Origin: a virus
Direction: 5' to 3' (one strand)
IMG/VR virus record: IMGVR_UViG_3300021963_000486
Location: 1-29,432 of that record
DNA: 29,432 nt
Shown: piece by piece, positions 1 to 7,162 of the stretch
Numbering within the stretch: the first letter of the stretch is position 1
How the letters are laid out: every line of letters starts with the position of its first letter
The notes under the pieces: model-generated
What the model saw: the letters and a program-made list of their open reading frames with translations, nothing else
Database searches by the model: none
Told to the model about the DNA's origin: nothing
Program-made: the position numbers and the translations under genes

Positions 1-75
1 ATTCAGAAATCTTCTAAGAAAGACCTCGAAGAAAACATGATTAAAGTTTTCAAAGATTTCATTTCCAAGCTGTAA
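1..75 (+). CDS. C-terminal end of a structural gene, probably prohead protease gp21
   Basis: An open frame from base 1 reaches a TAA stop at 73-75 and encodes 24 residues ending DFISKL. The piece is too short to identify by itself. The assignment rests on position: in T4-like phages the gene directly upstream of scaffold gene 22 and capsid gene 23 is the prohead core protease, gene 21, which cleaves gp22 and gp23 after (L/I)-x-E sites during head maturation. A LNE/A site fitting that rule is present in gp23 here. The reading frame and stop are seen; the product is inferred from synteny. Confidence 0.4.
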   Translation: MQKSSKKDLEENMIKVFKDFISKL

Positions 76-80
76 TTTTT

Positions 81-88
81 TATAAATA
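81..88 (+). promoter_or_regulatory. T4-type late promoter octamer upstream of gene 22
   Basis: The exact octamer TATAAATA lies just after the previous stop codon and 42 bases before the gene 22 start. This is the T4 late promoter -10 element, recognised by RNA polymerase carrying gp55 and activated by the sliding clamp gp45. Both proteins are encoded in this window, which supports the call. Confidence 0.75.
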
Positions 89-130
89 CTATACACTATA
101 AATTTTAAATATCGTAAAAGGAGACCTGTT

Positions 131-937
131 ATGACAGAAAAACTTAAAGACGATATCGTTACTGACGATATCAAAAAAGTTGAAGAAGACAAAAAAGTTG
201 AGAATGTATTGAATGTCGAAGAAGACATTAATGCAATCTTTTCTGGTGAATCCCTTTCAGAAGAATTCAAAACTAACGCAAAGGCCATTTTCGAAGCGGC
301 TATCATTGCAAAAGTGAATACTGAAAAGGAAAAGCTAGAAGAAGAGTACTCCACTAAACTTCAAGAAGAAGTTGCTTCTATCAACGAAAACCTAGTTACA
401 AAAGTTGATGAATACCTTGAGTATGTTGTTAGCGAATGGATGGAAGAAAACACACTTGCCATCGAAAAAGGTATCAAGGCTGAATTGGTTGAAGACTTCA
501 TGGTAGGTCTAAAGAACCTTTTCACAGAGCATTATGTTGATATTCCAGAAGACAAAGTAAACGTTGTCGAAGAATTCGCAGAAAAAGTAGAAACACTTGA
601 GTCTGAATTGGACAAAGTTGTTACTGAAAATGCAAATCTAAGCGCAGAAATCAACAACTACAAGAAAGAAAAAATTGTAGCTGAAGTTTCTGAAGGATTA
701 AGCGAAGTTCAATCTGCTAAATTGAAGTCATTGTCTGAAGGCATTGAGTTTGTATCTGAACAAGATTACAAAGAAAAACTTCAATTGACAAAGAAGAAGT
801 ATTTTGAAGAATCTACAGAAGAGCCAGTTAAAAAGGCTTCTACTATTGATGAAGACGCATCATCTACCTTGGAAGAATCTTTCTCTCCAATGATGAGCAA
901 ATATGTACAAAGTATTTCTAGAACACTCAAGAAATAA
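131..937 (+). CDS. 22: Prohead core scaffolding protein gp22
   Basis: 268 residues, strongly charged and Glu/Lys-rich, largely helical and probably coiled-coil, as in the internal scaffold of T4-like proheads. The family forms the core around which gp23 assembles and is then degraded by the prohead protease. Several (L/I/V)-x-E tripeptides that could serve as cleavage sites are visible. The start has a clear AAGGAG at 117-122. It sits directly upstream of the unmistakable gp23 gene, the conserved 21-22-23 order. The sequence is low in complexity, so the name leans on composition plus synteny rather than on catalytic motifs. Confidence 0.85.
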   Translation: MTEKLKDDIVTDDIKKVEEDKKVENVLNVEEDINAIFSGESLSEEFKTNAKAIFEAAIIAKVNTEKEKLEEEYSTKLQEEVASINENLVTKVDEYLEYVVSEWMEENTLAIEKGIKAELVEDFMVGLKNLFTEHYVDIPEDKVNVVEEFAEKVETLESELDKVVTENANLSAEINNYKKEKIVAEVSEGLSEVQSAKLKSLSEGIEFVSEQDYKEKLQLTKKKYFEESTEEPVKKASTIDEDASSTLEESFSPMMSKYVQSISRTLKK

Positions 938-942
938 GTTTT

Positions 943-950
943 TATAAATA
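943..950 (+). promoter_or_regulatory. T4-type late promoter octamer upstream of gene 23
   Basis: An exact TATAAATA lies six bases after the gene 22 stop and 28 bases before the gene 23 start. It gives the major capsid protein its own late promoter, as in T4 where gene 23 is among the strongest late genes. Confidence 0.8.
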
Positions 951-978
951 AATTAAACAATACTCAAAGGAGAAAAGT

Positions 979-2301
979 ATGAGCGTAGAAAATCTTATTA
1001 AAAAATGGGCACCAGTTCTTGAACACGCTGATTTAGCGTCCATCAAGGATTCCCACAAGCGTTCCGTAACAGCACAATTGCTTGAGAACCAAGAAATTGC
1101 TTGCCGTGAAAGCGCATCTGGTGGCTATCGTGCACCAACATCATTGCTTAACGAAGCGGCACCTGTTAACAGCATGGGTTCTTCTTCATCTACAGCAGGT
1201 GATGGCGCAATCGACATTTACGATCCAGTTTTGATTAGCTTGGTTCGCCGTGCGGCACCTAACTTGATCGCTTACGACATTTGCGGTGTTCAGCCAATGA
1301 CAGGCCCAACAGGCTTGATCTTTGCAATGCGTTCACGTTACAAAACACAAGGTGGTACAGAAGCCTTGTTCGATGAAGCAAACACAGCATTCCCTAATAC
1401 AGCACAATCACAAACAGGTTCTACACCTGCTAGTTTGTCTGGTGGTACAGAGTACACACGTGGTACTGGTTTTACAACAGCAGAAGCTGAAGCATTGGGT
1501 GATGGCTCTGGTCAAGGCTTCCAAGAGATGGCATTCTCTATCGAGAAAGTTGCCGTTACAGCACGTAGCCGTGCTTTGAAAGCAGAATACACAATGGAAT
1601 TAGCACAAGACTTGAAAGCAGTTCATGGCTTGGACGCTGAACAAGAATTGGCTAACATCCTTTCTACAGAAATTCTTGCTGAAATCAACCGTGAAGTTGT
1701 TCGTACAATCAACTTGACAGCTACAGTTGGCGCACAAGAAAACGTTACAACTGCTGGTACTTTCAACCTTGACGTTGATGCTAACGGTCGTTGGTCTGTT
1801 GAAAAGTTCAAAGGCTTGATGTTCCAATTGGAGCGTGAGTCTAACGCTATCGCTAAAGCAACTCGTAGAGGTAAAGGTAACGTTCTTATCTGTTCTTCTG
1901 ACGTAGCATCTGCATTGCAAATGGCTGGTGTACTTGATTACACTCCAGCACTTGCAAACAACTTGCAAGTTGATGACACAGGTAACACATTCGCTGGCGT
2001 ATTGAATGGCCGTATCAAGGTTTATATCGACCCATACTTCGCCGCATCATCTGGCACACACTACGCAACAATCGGCTACAAAGGTACTTCTGCTTTTGAC
2101 GCTGGCTTGTTCTACTGCCCATACGTTCCATTGCAAATGGTTCGTGCAGTCGGTCAAGATTCGTTCCAACCAAAGATCGGATTCAAGACACGTTATGGCA
2201 TGGTTGCAAACCCATTCGCAACATCTGCCGCTGACGGTACATTGTCTTTCTCTAACAAGAACGTTTACTACCGCAGAATCAACATCACTAACTTGATGTA
2301 A
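979..2301 (+). CDS. 23: Major capsid protein gp23
   Basis: 440 residues, shorter than T4 gp23 (521) and closer to the compact versions in marine T4-like phages. Signature stretches match T4 gp23: a VRRAAPNLIAYDICGVQPM block near residues 90-108, the ELAQDLKAVHGLDAEQEL block, the EINREVVRTIN block, an FAGVLNG/VYIDPY region, and FKTRYGM near the C terminus. A probable prohead-protease site, L-N-E/A at about residues 57-60, aligns with the known T4 site L-T-E/A. The N-terminal part (LIKKWAPVLE, LLENQE) also aligns with the T4 propeptide. AAGGAG at 966-971 supports the start. The gene is followed by a strong terminator, consistent with high late expression. Confidence 0.97.
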   Translation: MSVENLIKKWAPVLEHADLASIKDSHKRSVTAQLLENQEIACRESASGGYRAPTSLLNEAAPVNSMGSSSSTAGDGAIDIYDPVLISLVRRAAPNLIAYDICGVQPMTGPTGLIFAMRSRYKTQGGTEALFDEANTAFPNTAQSQTGSTPASLSGGTEYTRGTGFTTAEAEALGDGSGQGFQEMAFSIEKVAVTARSRALKAEYTMELAQDLKAVHGLDAEQELANILSTEILAEINREVVRTINLTATVGAQENVTTAGTFNLDVDANGRWSVEKFKGLMFQLERESNAIAKATRRGKGNVLICSSDVASALQMAGVLDYTPALANNLQVDDTGNTFAGVLNGRIKVYIDPYFAASSGTHYATIGYKGTSAFDAGLFYCPYVPLQMVRAVGQDSFQPKIGFKTRYGMVANPFATSAADGTLSFSNKNVYYRRINITNLM

Positions 2302-2329
2302 TTGATTAAACCGAGATACATCGGTATTT

Positions 2330-2358
2330 AAAAGAGGACCTTAGGGTCCTCTTTTTTT
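2330..2358 (+). terminator. Rho-independent terminator after gene 23
   Basis: Arms 2330-2340 and 2345-2355 (core AAGAGGACC / GGTCCTCTT) enclose a TTAG loop and run into a T tract to 2358. It is a textbook intrinsic terminator that isolates capsid gene transcription from the next unit. Confidence 0.92.
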
Positions 2359-2364
2359 GTCTCC

Positions 2365-2372
2365 CATAAATA
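2365..2372 (+). promoter_or_regulatory. Late promoter-like octamer (CATAAATA)
   Basis: CATAAATA differs from the T4 late octamer only at the first base. It lies just after the gene 23 terminator and 16 bases before the next start, which is where a promoter is needed. The motif match and placement are seen; activity is inferred. Confidence 0.55.
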
Positions 2373-2388
2373 GAATAAAGGAGAATAT

Positions 2389-2907
2389 ATGGCTACACTA
2401 AACATTACACCAGTAAACAGAAGTTTTTTATCTAACAACAAATTTGAGTTTGTTCTTAGAAGGGTGCCTAACTTTACATACTATGTACAGAGCGTAAATT
2501 TACCATCAATGACATTGGGATCAACGACAGTTAACACGCCATTTACAGCAGTTAGTATTCCAGGAAATCAAATTACATTTGGTCAGTTGACACTATCATT
2601 CATGGTAGATGAAGACATGAGAACATGGTACGAATTGTATGATTGGATATATCAATTAGGTAATCCCGAAACATTCGACAAGCGTGGTACGTTAAAAGAT
2701 ACCGATGACATTATGAATAGTGTAACGTCAGATGCAACGTTATACATAAAAACAAATGCGAACAACAACAATAGAAAAATTAATTTCTATGGTATATACC
2801 CAACAGACTTAGGTGGATTAGATTTTAGTTCTACCGGCAGTCAAGATTTTCTAACCGCATCAGTCACTTTCAACTACACATACTATAAACTTGAAGACTT
2901 GACATAA
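2389..2907 (+). CDS. Tail tube-like protein (gp19 family)
   Basis: 172 residues. The N-terminal FEFVLRRVPNFTYYVQSVNLP stretch and the C-terminal end (GIYPTDLGGLDF, then an alternating polar/hydrophobic strand ending in YTYYKL) follow the pattern of T4 gp19, whose equivalent parts read GLWPTNVGELQLDW and FEVTLALDYWE. Members polymerise into the inner tail tube or cap it. Length is close to T4 gp19 (163). In T4-like phages the main tube gene usually lies upstream of gene 20, so this copy after gene 23 may be a second member with a tube-end or tail-completion role. AAGGAG at 2378-2383 sets the start. Confidence 0.72.
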   Translation: MATLNITPVNRSFLSNNKFEFVLRRVPNFTYYVQSVNLPSMTLGSTTVNTPFTAVSIPGNQITFGQLTLSFMVDEDMRTWYELYDWIYQLGNPETFDKRGTLKDTDDIMNSVTSDATLYIKTNANNNNRKINFYGIYPTDLGGLDFSSTGSQDFLTASVTFNYTYYKLEDLT

Positions 2908-2927
2908 ATTGAGTTTTATGTTATTAT
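2899..2927 (+). promoter_or_regulatory. Sigma70-type promoter for uvsY
   Basis: TTGACA at 2899-2904 is followed after 17 bases by TATTAT at 2922-2927 (an alternative TATACT lies at 2925-2930). The -35 box lies inside the last codons of the gp19-like gene. Predicted transcription starts about 25 bases before uvsY. The perfect -35 suggests early or middle expression by host-type polymerase. Confidence 0.7.
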
Positions 2928-2958
2928 ACTGAAGATGGCGTTATTATGAGGATTGAAA

Positions 2959-3396
2959 ATGACATTAGACCAAATCATGGAAACATGGCGTACAGACTCA
3001 CCAGTAGACTCTACTGAGTTGGGTCTTGCATCACTTAAGATTCCGGAACTGCACAGCAAGTATTTAAAAATTTATTTTGATGAGCGTAGAAAACTCAAAG
3101 CATTAGAGTTTCAGAGTAAAGACTTGTCTCTGAAAAAGTATGAGTACTACAATGGAAAACTTTCACAAGAAGAACTTGACGAACTCAATTGGGAACCATT
3201 CGTAAAACGTTTGATGAAAAATGAAGTTGACATGTATCTTGATTCTGATAAAGACATTATACAAAACAACATGCGTATAATCAATCAGAAAGAAAAGTTA
3301 GCGTTCTTGGAAGAAGTAATTAAAAATCTCAACCAAAGAAACTTTCAAATTAAAAATGCAATAGAATGGAAGAAGTTTACTCAAGGTGTACAATAA
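2959..3396 (+). CDS. uvsY: UvsY recombination mediator
   Basis: 145 residues from the ATG at 2959 (T4 UvsY is 137). The layout matches T4 UvsY: an N-terminal DSTEL patch (T4 has DSTKL), a middle YYNGKLSQEE segment (T4 YYSGRGDGDE), an SDKDII segment (T4 SADKDVL) and a C-terminal NFQIKNAIEW segment (T4 GFAIKHIQDM). UvsY loads UvsX recombinase onto gp32-coated single-stranded DNA. A TTG two codons upstream could extend the frame, but GAGG at 2948-2951 is well spaced for the ATG. The end overlaps uvsW by 11 bases. Confidence 0.93.
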   Translation: MTLDQIMETWRTDSPVDSTELGLASLKIPELHSKYLKIYFDERRKLKALEFQSKDLSLKKYEYYNGKLSQEELDELNWEPFVKRLMKNEVDMYLDSDKDIIQNNMRIINQKEKLAFLEEVIKNLNQRNFQIKNAIEWKKFTQGVQ

Positions 3397-4846
3397 ATTA
3401 TACATTACAAAAGTAGATGAAGTATATGCACATGTAAGATGTGAGAACTCCGATGCAATGGAGTTGAATGAATACTTCACGTTCTACGTTCCAGGTTATA
3501 AATTCATGCCCGCATTTAGGAACAAAGTGTGGGATGGAAAGATACGCCTGTTCAATTCTCAGAACAGACAAATCTATTATGGTTTGATTCCATACTTAGA
3601 GAAGTTTGCTAAAGAGCGTGAGTATGAAATTGAATTTGACAAATCAGTTGAAACGTATGATGAATTTTCAGTAGCAGATGCAGAAGAATTTATTGACACT
3701 CTAGCAATTCCATTTGAAGTTCGAGATTATCAAAAAGCCGCATTTGTACATGCTGTTAGAAGTAGACGCAATTTACTTGTATCACCCACAGCATCAGGTA
3801 AGTCATTAATCATCTATCTAATTACACGATGGCTTAGTTGTAAAACACTTATCATTGTTCCCACAATCTCTCTTGTTGCACAATTGTATAAAGACTTTGA
3901 AGACTATGGTTTTGAAAGTGATAAATACGTACACCAGATTATGTCAGGTGCAAGCAAACAAACTGATTGCCCCATTGTCATATCTACATGGCAGTCAATT
4001 TACAAGATGCCAAAAGAATGGTTCGAAGAATTTGAATTAGTTATCGGAGATGAAGCGCATTTGTTTAAAGCGAAGTCGTTGATATCTATTCTAACAAAAC
4101 TGACAGAATGCAAATATAGATTTGGATTAACAGGCACATTAGACGGAACACAAACACACAGATTAGTCTTAGAAGGTTTATTTGGTAAAGTCAAACAAAT
4201 TACAACAACAAAAGAACTGATTGATTCTGGACGATTAGCAAAATTTAAAATTAAAGCGTTGGTGCTGAAACATGATGAAGAGTCATGTAGACAATGTAAG
4301 AATTATAAGTACCAAGAAGAGATAAATTATATTGTAGGTAAGCCATCGAGAAATAGATTCATACGAAACTTGACAATGAGTTTAAATGGGAACACACTTT
4401 TACTCTATCAATTCGTTGACAAACACGGCAGAATATTGTATAATATGTTGAAAGATGCTATAGAAGATTCTAGACCTATATTCTTTATTCATGGTGCTGT
4501 TGGAGTAGATGAGCGAGAAGAAGTTCGTAGAATTACTGAAGAAGAAGAGAATGCAATTATCGTAGCATCATATGGTACTTTCTCTACAGGTATTAATATT
4601 CGTAATTTACATAATGTTATTTTTGCGTCACCTAGTAAGAGTAAGATTAGAACATTGCAGTCGATTGGTCGTGGATTACGTTTGGGTAATAACAAAGAAG
4701 AGGCAACTCTATTTGATATCTCAGATGATTTGACACATAAGAGCAGAAAGAATTTTACATTAGACCATTTTATGGAACGAATGAAAATTTACAATGATGA
4801 AAAGTTTGAGTATAAAATTTATACAATAAACTTAAAGGAAACTTAA
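3386..4846 (+). CDS. uvsW: UvsW DNA/RNA helicase
   Basis: 486 residues from a GTG start. This start is preferred because the first 50 residues align with the T4 UvsW N-terminal domain, including VWDGKIRLF opposite T4 NWDGRIRLL. Superfamily 2 motifs are complete: Walker A PTASGKS (134-140), DEAH (222-225), a GLTGT motif III, ASYGTFSTGINIRNLHNV (motif V region) and QSIGRGLR (motif VI). UvsW unwinds R-loops and branched intermediates and moves replication from origin-dependent to recombination-dependent initiation. The gene overlaps uvsY at its start and the next gene by TAATG at its end, indicating translational coupling. Confidence 0.96.
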   Translation: MYNKLYITKVDEVYAHVRCENSDAMELNEYFTFYVPGYKFMPAFRNKVWDGKIRLFNSQNRQIYYGLIPYLEKFAKEREYEIEFDKSVETYDEFSVADAEEFIDTLAIPFEVRDYQKAAFVHAVRSRRNLLVSPTASGKSLIIYLITRWLSCKTLIIVPTISLVAQLYKDFEDYGFESDKYVHQIMSGASKQTDCPIVISTWQSIYKMPKEWFEEFELVIGDEAHLFKAKSLISILTKLTECKYRFGLTGTLDGTQTHRLVLEGLFGKVKQITTTKELIDSGRLAKFKIKALVLKHDEESCRQCKNYKYQEEINYIVGKPSRNRFIRNLTMSLNGNTLLLYQFVDKHGRILYNMLKDAIEDSRPIFFIHGAVGVDEREEVRRITEEEENAIIVASYGTFSTGINIRNLHNVIFASPSKSKIRTLQSIGRGLRLGNNKEEATLFDISDDLTHKSRKNFTLDHFMERMKIYNDEKFEYKIYTINLKET

Positions 4847-5265
4847 TGTTTTGTAAAATATTAAAACTAACAAATGGCGATACAGTTATTGCTAACATTG
4901 TCGAAGAGACAAAAGGTTATGTAGAAGTACATCGCCCTATGCGTGTGATTGTTTCTCCTAAAACATCATTGGAAGATCATATGTATCAGTTGTCTATGAT
5001 GAAGTGGGATCCACTATTGAATTTTTCTGTACCAGCAAGAATATTTAAACAGAGCATCGTATCTGTTGCTGAGGCAACTAATGATGTTTTTAAAGTGTAT
5101 GTAGAATTGTATGACCAATTCGAAGCAGGATCGCAACAAGATAACATTGAATTGAATGAGACGGAAACTGATGAACAATTTGATAGTGAAGAAGAGAAGA
5201 AGCTAGATGAAAAGATAAAGGAATTGTTAACTGTACTAACAGCTAATAATCAAACCTTTCATTGA
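4846..5265 (+). CDS. Small Sm/SH3-like beta-barrel protein, copy 1
   Basis: 139 residues. The first 90 look like a small beta-barrel of the Sm/Lsm or SH3 kind: KILKLTNGDTVIANIVEE, then a hydrophobic strand VEVHRPMRVIV, then LSMMKWDPL. The last 45 residues are acidic and disordered (ETETDEQFDSEEEK). It resembles the protein at 25154-25459, which opens with LKILKLSTGEEIVGNVLE, and small proteins of this sort are familiar in marine T4-like phages without a settled role. It is joined to uvsW by a TAATG overlap. RNA binding is possible but the residues do not prove it. Confidence 0.6.
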   Translation: MFCKILKLTNGDTVIANIVEETKGYVEVHRPMRVIVSPKTSLEDHMYQLSMMKWDPLLNFSVPARIFKQSIVSVAEATNDVFKVYVELYDQFEAGSQQDNIELNETETDEQFDSEEEKKLDEKIKELLTVLTANNQTFH

Positions 5266-5330
5266 ATATCATAGGGGACACAGCAATATTACTCTATTGT
5301 CAAGCCCCTGTCAACAAAATGAGGAACAAA

Positions 5331-5951
5331 ATGAGCATTACTACCACAATACCAGCAACTAAACAAAAACACTACGTGAACAACGAAACATTTCTAGAAG
5401 AGATGACGAAGTTCCGTGCCGCAGTAAAAATTGCAAACGCAGAGAACGGTCCTCGTCCTAGAGTACCTGAATACATCGGTGAGTGTTTGTTCAAGATTGC
5501 AACTCACTTGGCACGTAAGCCAAACTTTGCTAACTACACATTCAAAGAAGACATGGTGTCGGATGGTATTGAAAATTGTTTGTTGTACATTGATAACTTT
5601 GATCCAGAGAAATCAAAAAACCCATTCGCATACTTTACCCAAATTATCTACTACGCTTTCTTACGAAGAATTCAAAAAGAGAAAAAACATCTATACATCA
5701 AATACAAGAGTATGGACAACTTGATTATTACCTCTCTCATTGAAAACAATGGAGAAGAATATGTCGCATCTAATCTGAATGGCGTTCTTCACGATTCGTA
5801 TAGCGAAGAATTCATTAGCGATTTCATTAACGCATTTGAGGCAAACAAAGAAAAGAAGGTAGCAAAGCCACGCAAGAAAAAAGCTACCGCAACAGTCTTT
5901 GATGAATTTATGGAGACAGATGATGCAAACACCGATACCAGCCCAAATTGA
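5331..5951 (+). CDS. 55: Late transcription sigma factor gp55
   Basis: 206 residues from the ATG at 5331. T4 gp55 (185 residues) aligns along most of its length: KHYVNNETFLEEM (T4 YNYVNNKELLQAI), then FANYTFKEDMVSDGIEN (T4 FSGYTQSWKQEMIADGIEA), then NFDPEKSKNPFAYFTQI (T4 NFDETKYKNPHAYITQA), then RRIQKEKK. The protein recruits RNA polymerase to TATAAATA late promoters, exact copies of which occur in this window. GAGG at 5321-5324 fits the chosen ATG; an upstream ATG at 5319 and a TTG at 5262 are less likely. The last 40 residues are Lys/Ala-rich, then acidic, and may carry the clamp-binding tail. Confidence 0.93.
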   Translation: MSITTTIPATKQKHYVNNETFLEEMTKFRAAVKIANAENGPRPRVPEYIGECLFKIATHLARKPNFANYTFKEDMVSDGIENCLLYIDNFDPEKSKNPFAYFTQIIYYAFLRRIQKEKKHLYIKYKSMDNLIITSLIENNGEEYVASNLNGVLHDSYSEEFISDFINAFEANKEKKVAKPRKKKATATVFDEFMETDDANTDTSPN

Positions 5952-6111
5952 ACATTGGCTTAAAATTGTTGAGAACAAAAGATCACCGCACGATTTGAAA
6001 GAATCTGCCGTGTTGCATTTGACTGCAATACGTGATATAATCAACAAGTCTTTAGGAACAAATATCAAGAAACACGGGCAAAGAAAACATGAGAATATGT
6101 ATATTAGGTGA
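5923..6111 (+). CDS. Small conserved-position protein between gp55 and gp47
   Basis: 62 residues starting MQTPIPAQIEHWLKIVEN. It overlaps the end of gene 55 by 29 bases and the start of gene 47 by 23 bases, each in a different frame. A GGAG at 5912-5915 supports the ATG at 5923 (or the adjacent ATG at 5920). It is predominantly helical with a basic C-terminal tail (KKHGQRKHEN). I do not recognise a family with certainty; small genes are common between 55 and 47 in T4-like phages. The double overlap argues that it is translated as part of this operon. Confidence 0.55.
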   Translation: MQTPIPAQIEHWLKIVENKRSPHDLKESAVLHLTAIRDIINKSLGTNIKKHGQRKHENMYIR

Positions 6112-7162
6112 CACTCATTTTGGCGTTAGAAACGATTCGAAAACGTTTCACGCATTCTACGAAAAATTTTATAATGAAGTTTTCTTTCCAGAACTAGCAC
6201 GCCGTGGTATTAGAACAATCATTCAGCTTGGCGATTTGTTTGACAGACGCAAGTACATCAACTTTATTTCTCTTGCAGAAAGCAGACGATACTTTTTTGA
6301 CAAGTGCGTTGAACATGGTATTACTGTTCATGCATTGATTGGCAACCACGATATCTTTTGGAAAGAAAGTCTTGATGTAAACTCACCAGACTTGTTGTTG
6401 AGAGACTATCATAACATTGTGTTATGGCAGAAACCAGGAACACTTGAAGTTGATGGAATCAAGATTGATATGATTCCTTGGATGTGCAAGTCTAACGAAG
6501 AAGAGGTTTATGAATTCGTAAAGAACTCTTCTTCACCATTGTGCATGGGTCACTTTGAACTCAATGGCTTCTATTTGTCTAAAGGTGTGCAGAGTCACGA
6601 TGGTATTGATTATAAGTTTTTGAGTAACTACACTCAAGTTTATAGCGGGCACTATCACACTCGCTCTTCTAAAGATAATGTCATCTACGTTGGCACACCA
6701 TATGAATTGTTTTGGTCAGACTACAAAGATCAAAAAGTATTTGGTGTATTAGACACAGAGACAATGCGATATGATACTGTTCCTAACCCACTTAGAATCT
6801 TCCACAAGATCAACTATGATGATGCTATTCTTAAGATTGAAGAATTGTCAGAATATGATTTTGCGCCATACGAAAATGCGTATGTGAAAATCATTGTAGT
6901 CAACAAACAGAATCCGTATTTGTTTGACAAACTCTTAGAAGAAATTTATAAAGTTGGACCAGCAGACGTTACAATCGTTGAAGACTTTATAGAATTGAAC
7001 GAAGAGTCTTCCGAAGATATTGTGAATCAAGCTGAAGACACTATGACAATTCTCTCCAAATTTATTGATGGTCAAAGCCTAAATATTTCAGACACTAACA
7101 AACTTAAAACATTGATGCGTGAACTTTACGTTGAGGCACTTTCTACAGAAAACATAGAATGA
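6089..7162 (+). CDS. 47: gp47 recombination endonuclease subunit (SbcD/Mre11-like)
   Basis: 357 residues (T4 gp47 is 339). Calcineurin-like metallophosphoesterase motifs are all visible: GDTH (7-10), GDLFDRR (48-54), GNHD (85-88), IPWMCKSNEEEVYEFVKNSS (T4 IPWMCEENTGEILEHIKTSS), GHFELNGFY (T4 GHWELNGFY) and SGHYHTR (T4 SGHFHTI). It is the nuclease subunit of the gp46/47 complex, which resects DNA ends for recombination-dependent replication and degrades host DNA. Its stop overlaps the gene 46 start (ATGA), fitting equal synthesis of the two partners. Confidence 0.97.
   Translation: MRICILGDTHFGVRNDSKTFHAFYEKFYNEVFFPELARRGIRTIIQLGDLFDRRKYINFISLAESRRYFFDKCVEHGITVHALIGNHDIFWKESLDVNSPDLLLRDYHNIVLWQKPGTLEVDGIKIDMIPWMCKSNEEEVYEFVKNSSSPLCMGHFELNGFYLSKGVQSHDGIDYKFLSNYTQVYSGHYHTRSSKDNVIYVGTPYELFWSDYKDQKVFGVLDTETMRYDTVPNPLRIFHKINYDDAILKIEELSEYDFAPYENAYVKIIVVNKQNPYLFDKLLEEIYKVGPADVTIVEDFIELNEESSEDIVNQAEDTMTILSKFIDGQSLNISDTNKLKTLMRELYVEALSTENIE

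Noticed and set aside
1600-1968. 122-residue Cys-rich minus-strand frame
   Set aside because: It lies wholly inside gene 23, whose reading frame is certain; Cys codons arise from the complement of Ala/Thr codons GCA/ACA.
5262-5330. Extended N terminus of gp55 from the TTG at 5262
   Set aside because: No SD precedes the TTG, the extra residues do not match T4 gp55, and GAGG at 5321-5324 serves the ATG at 5331.
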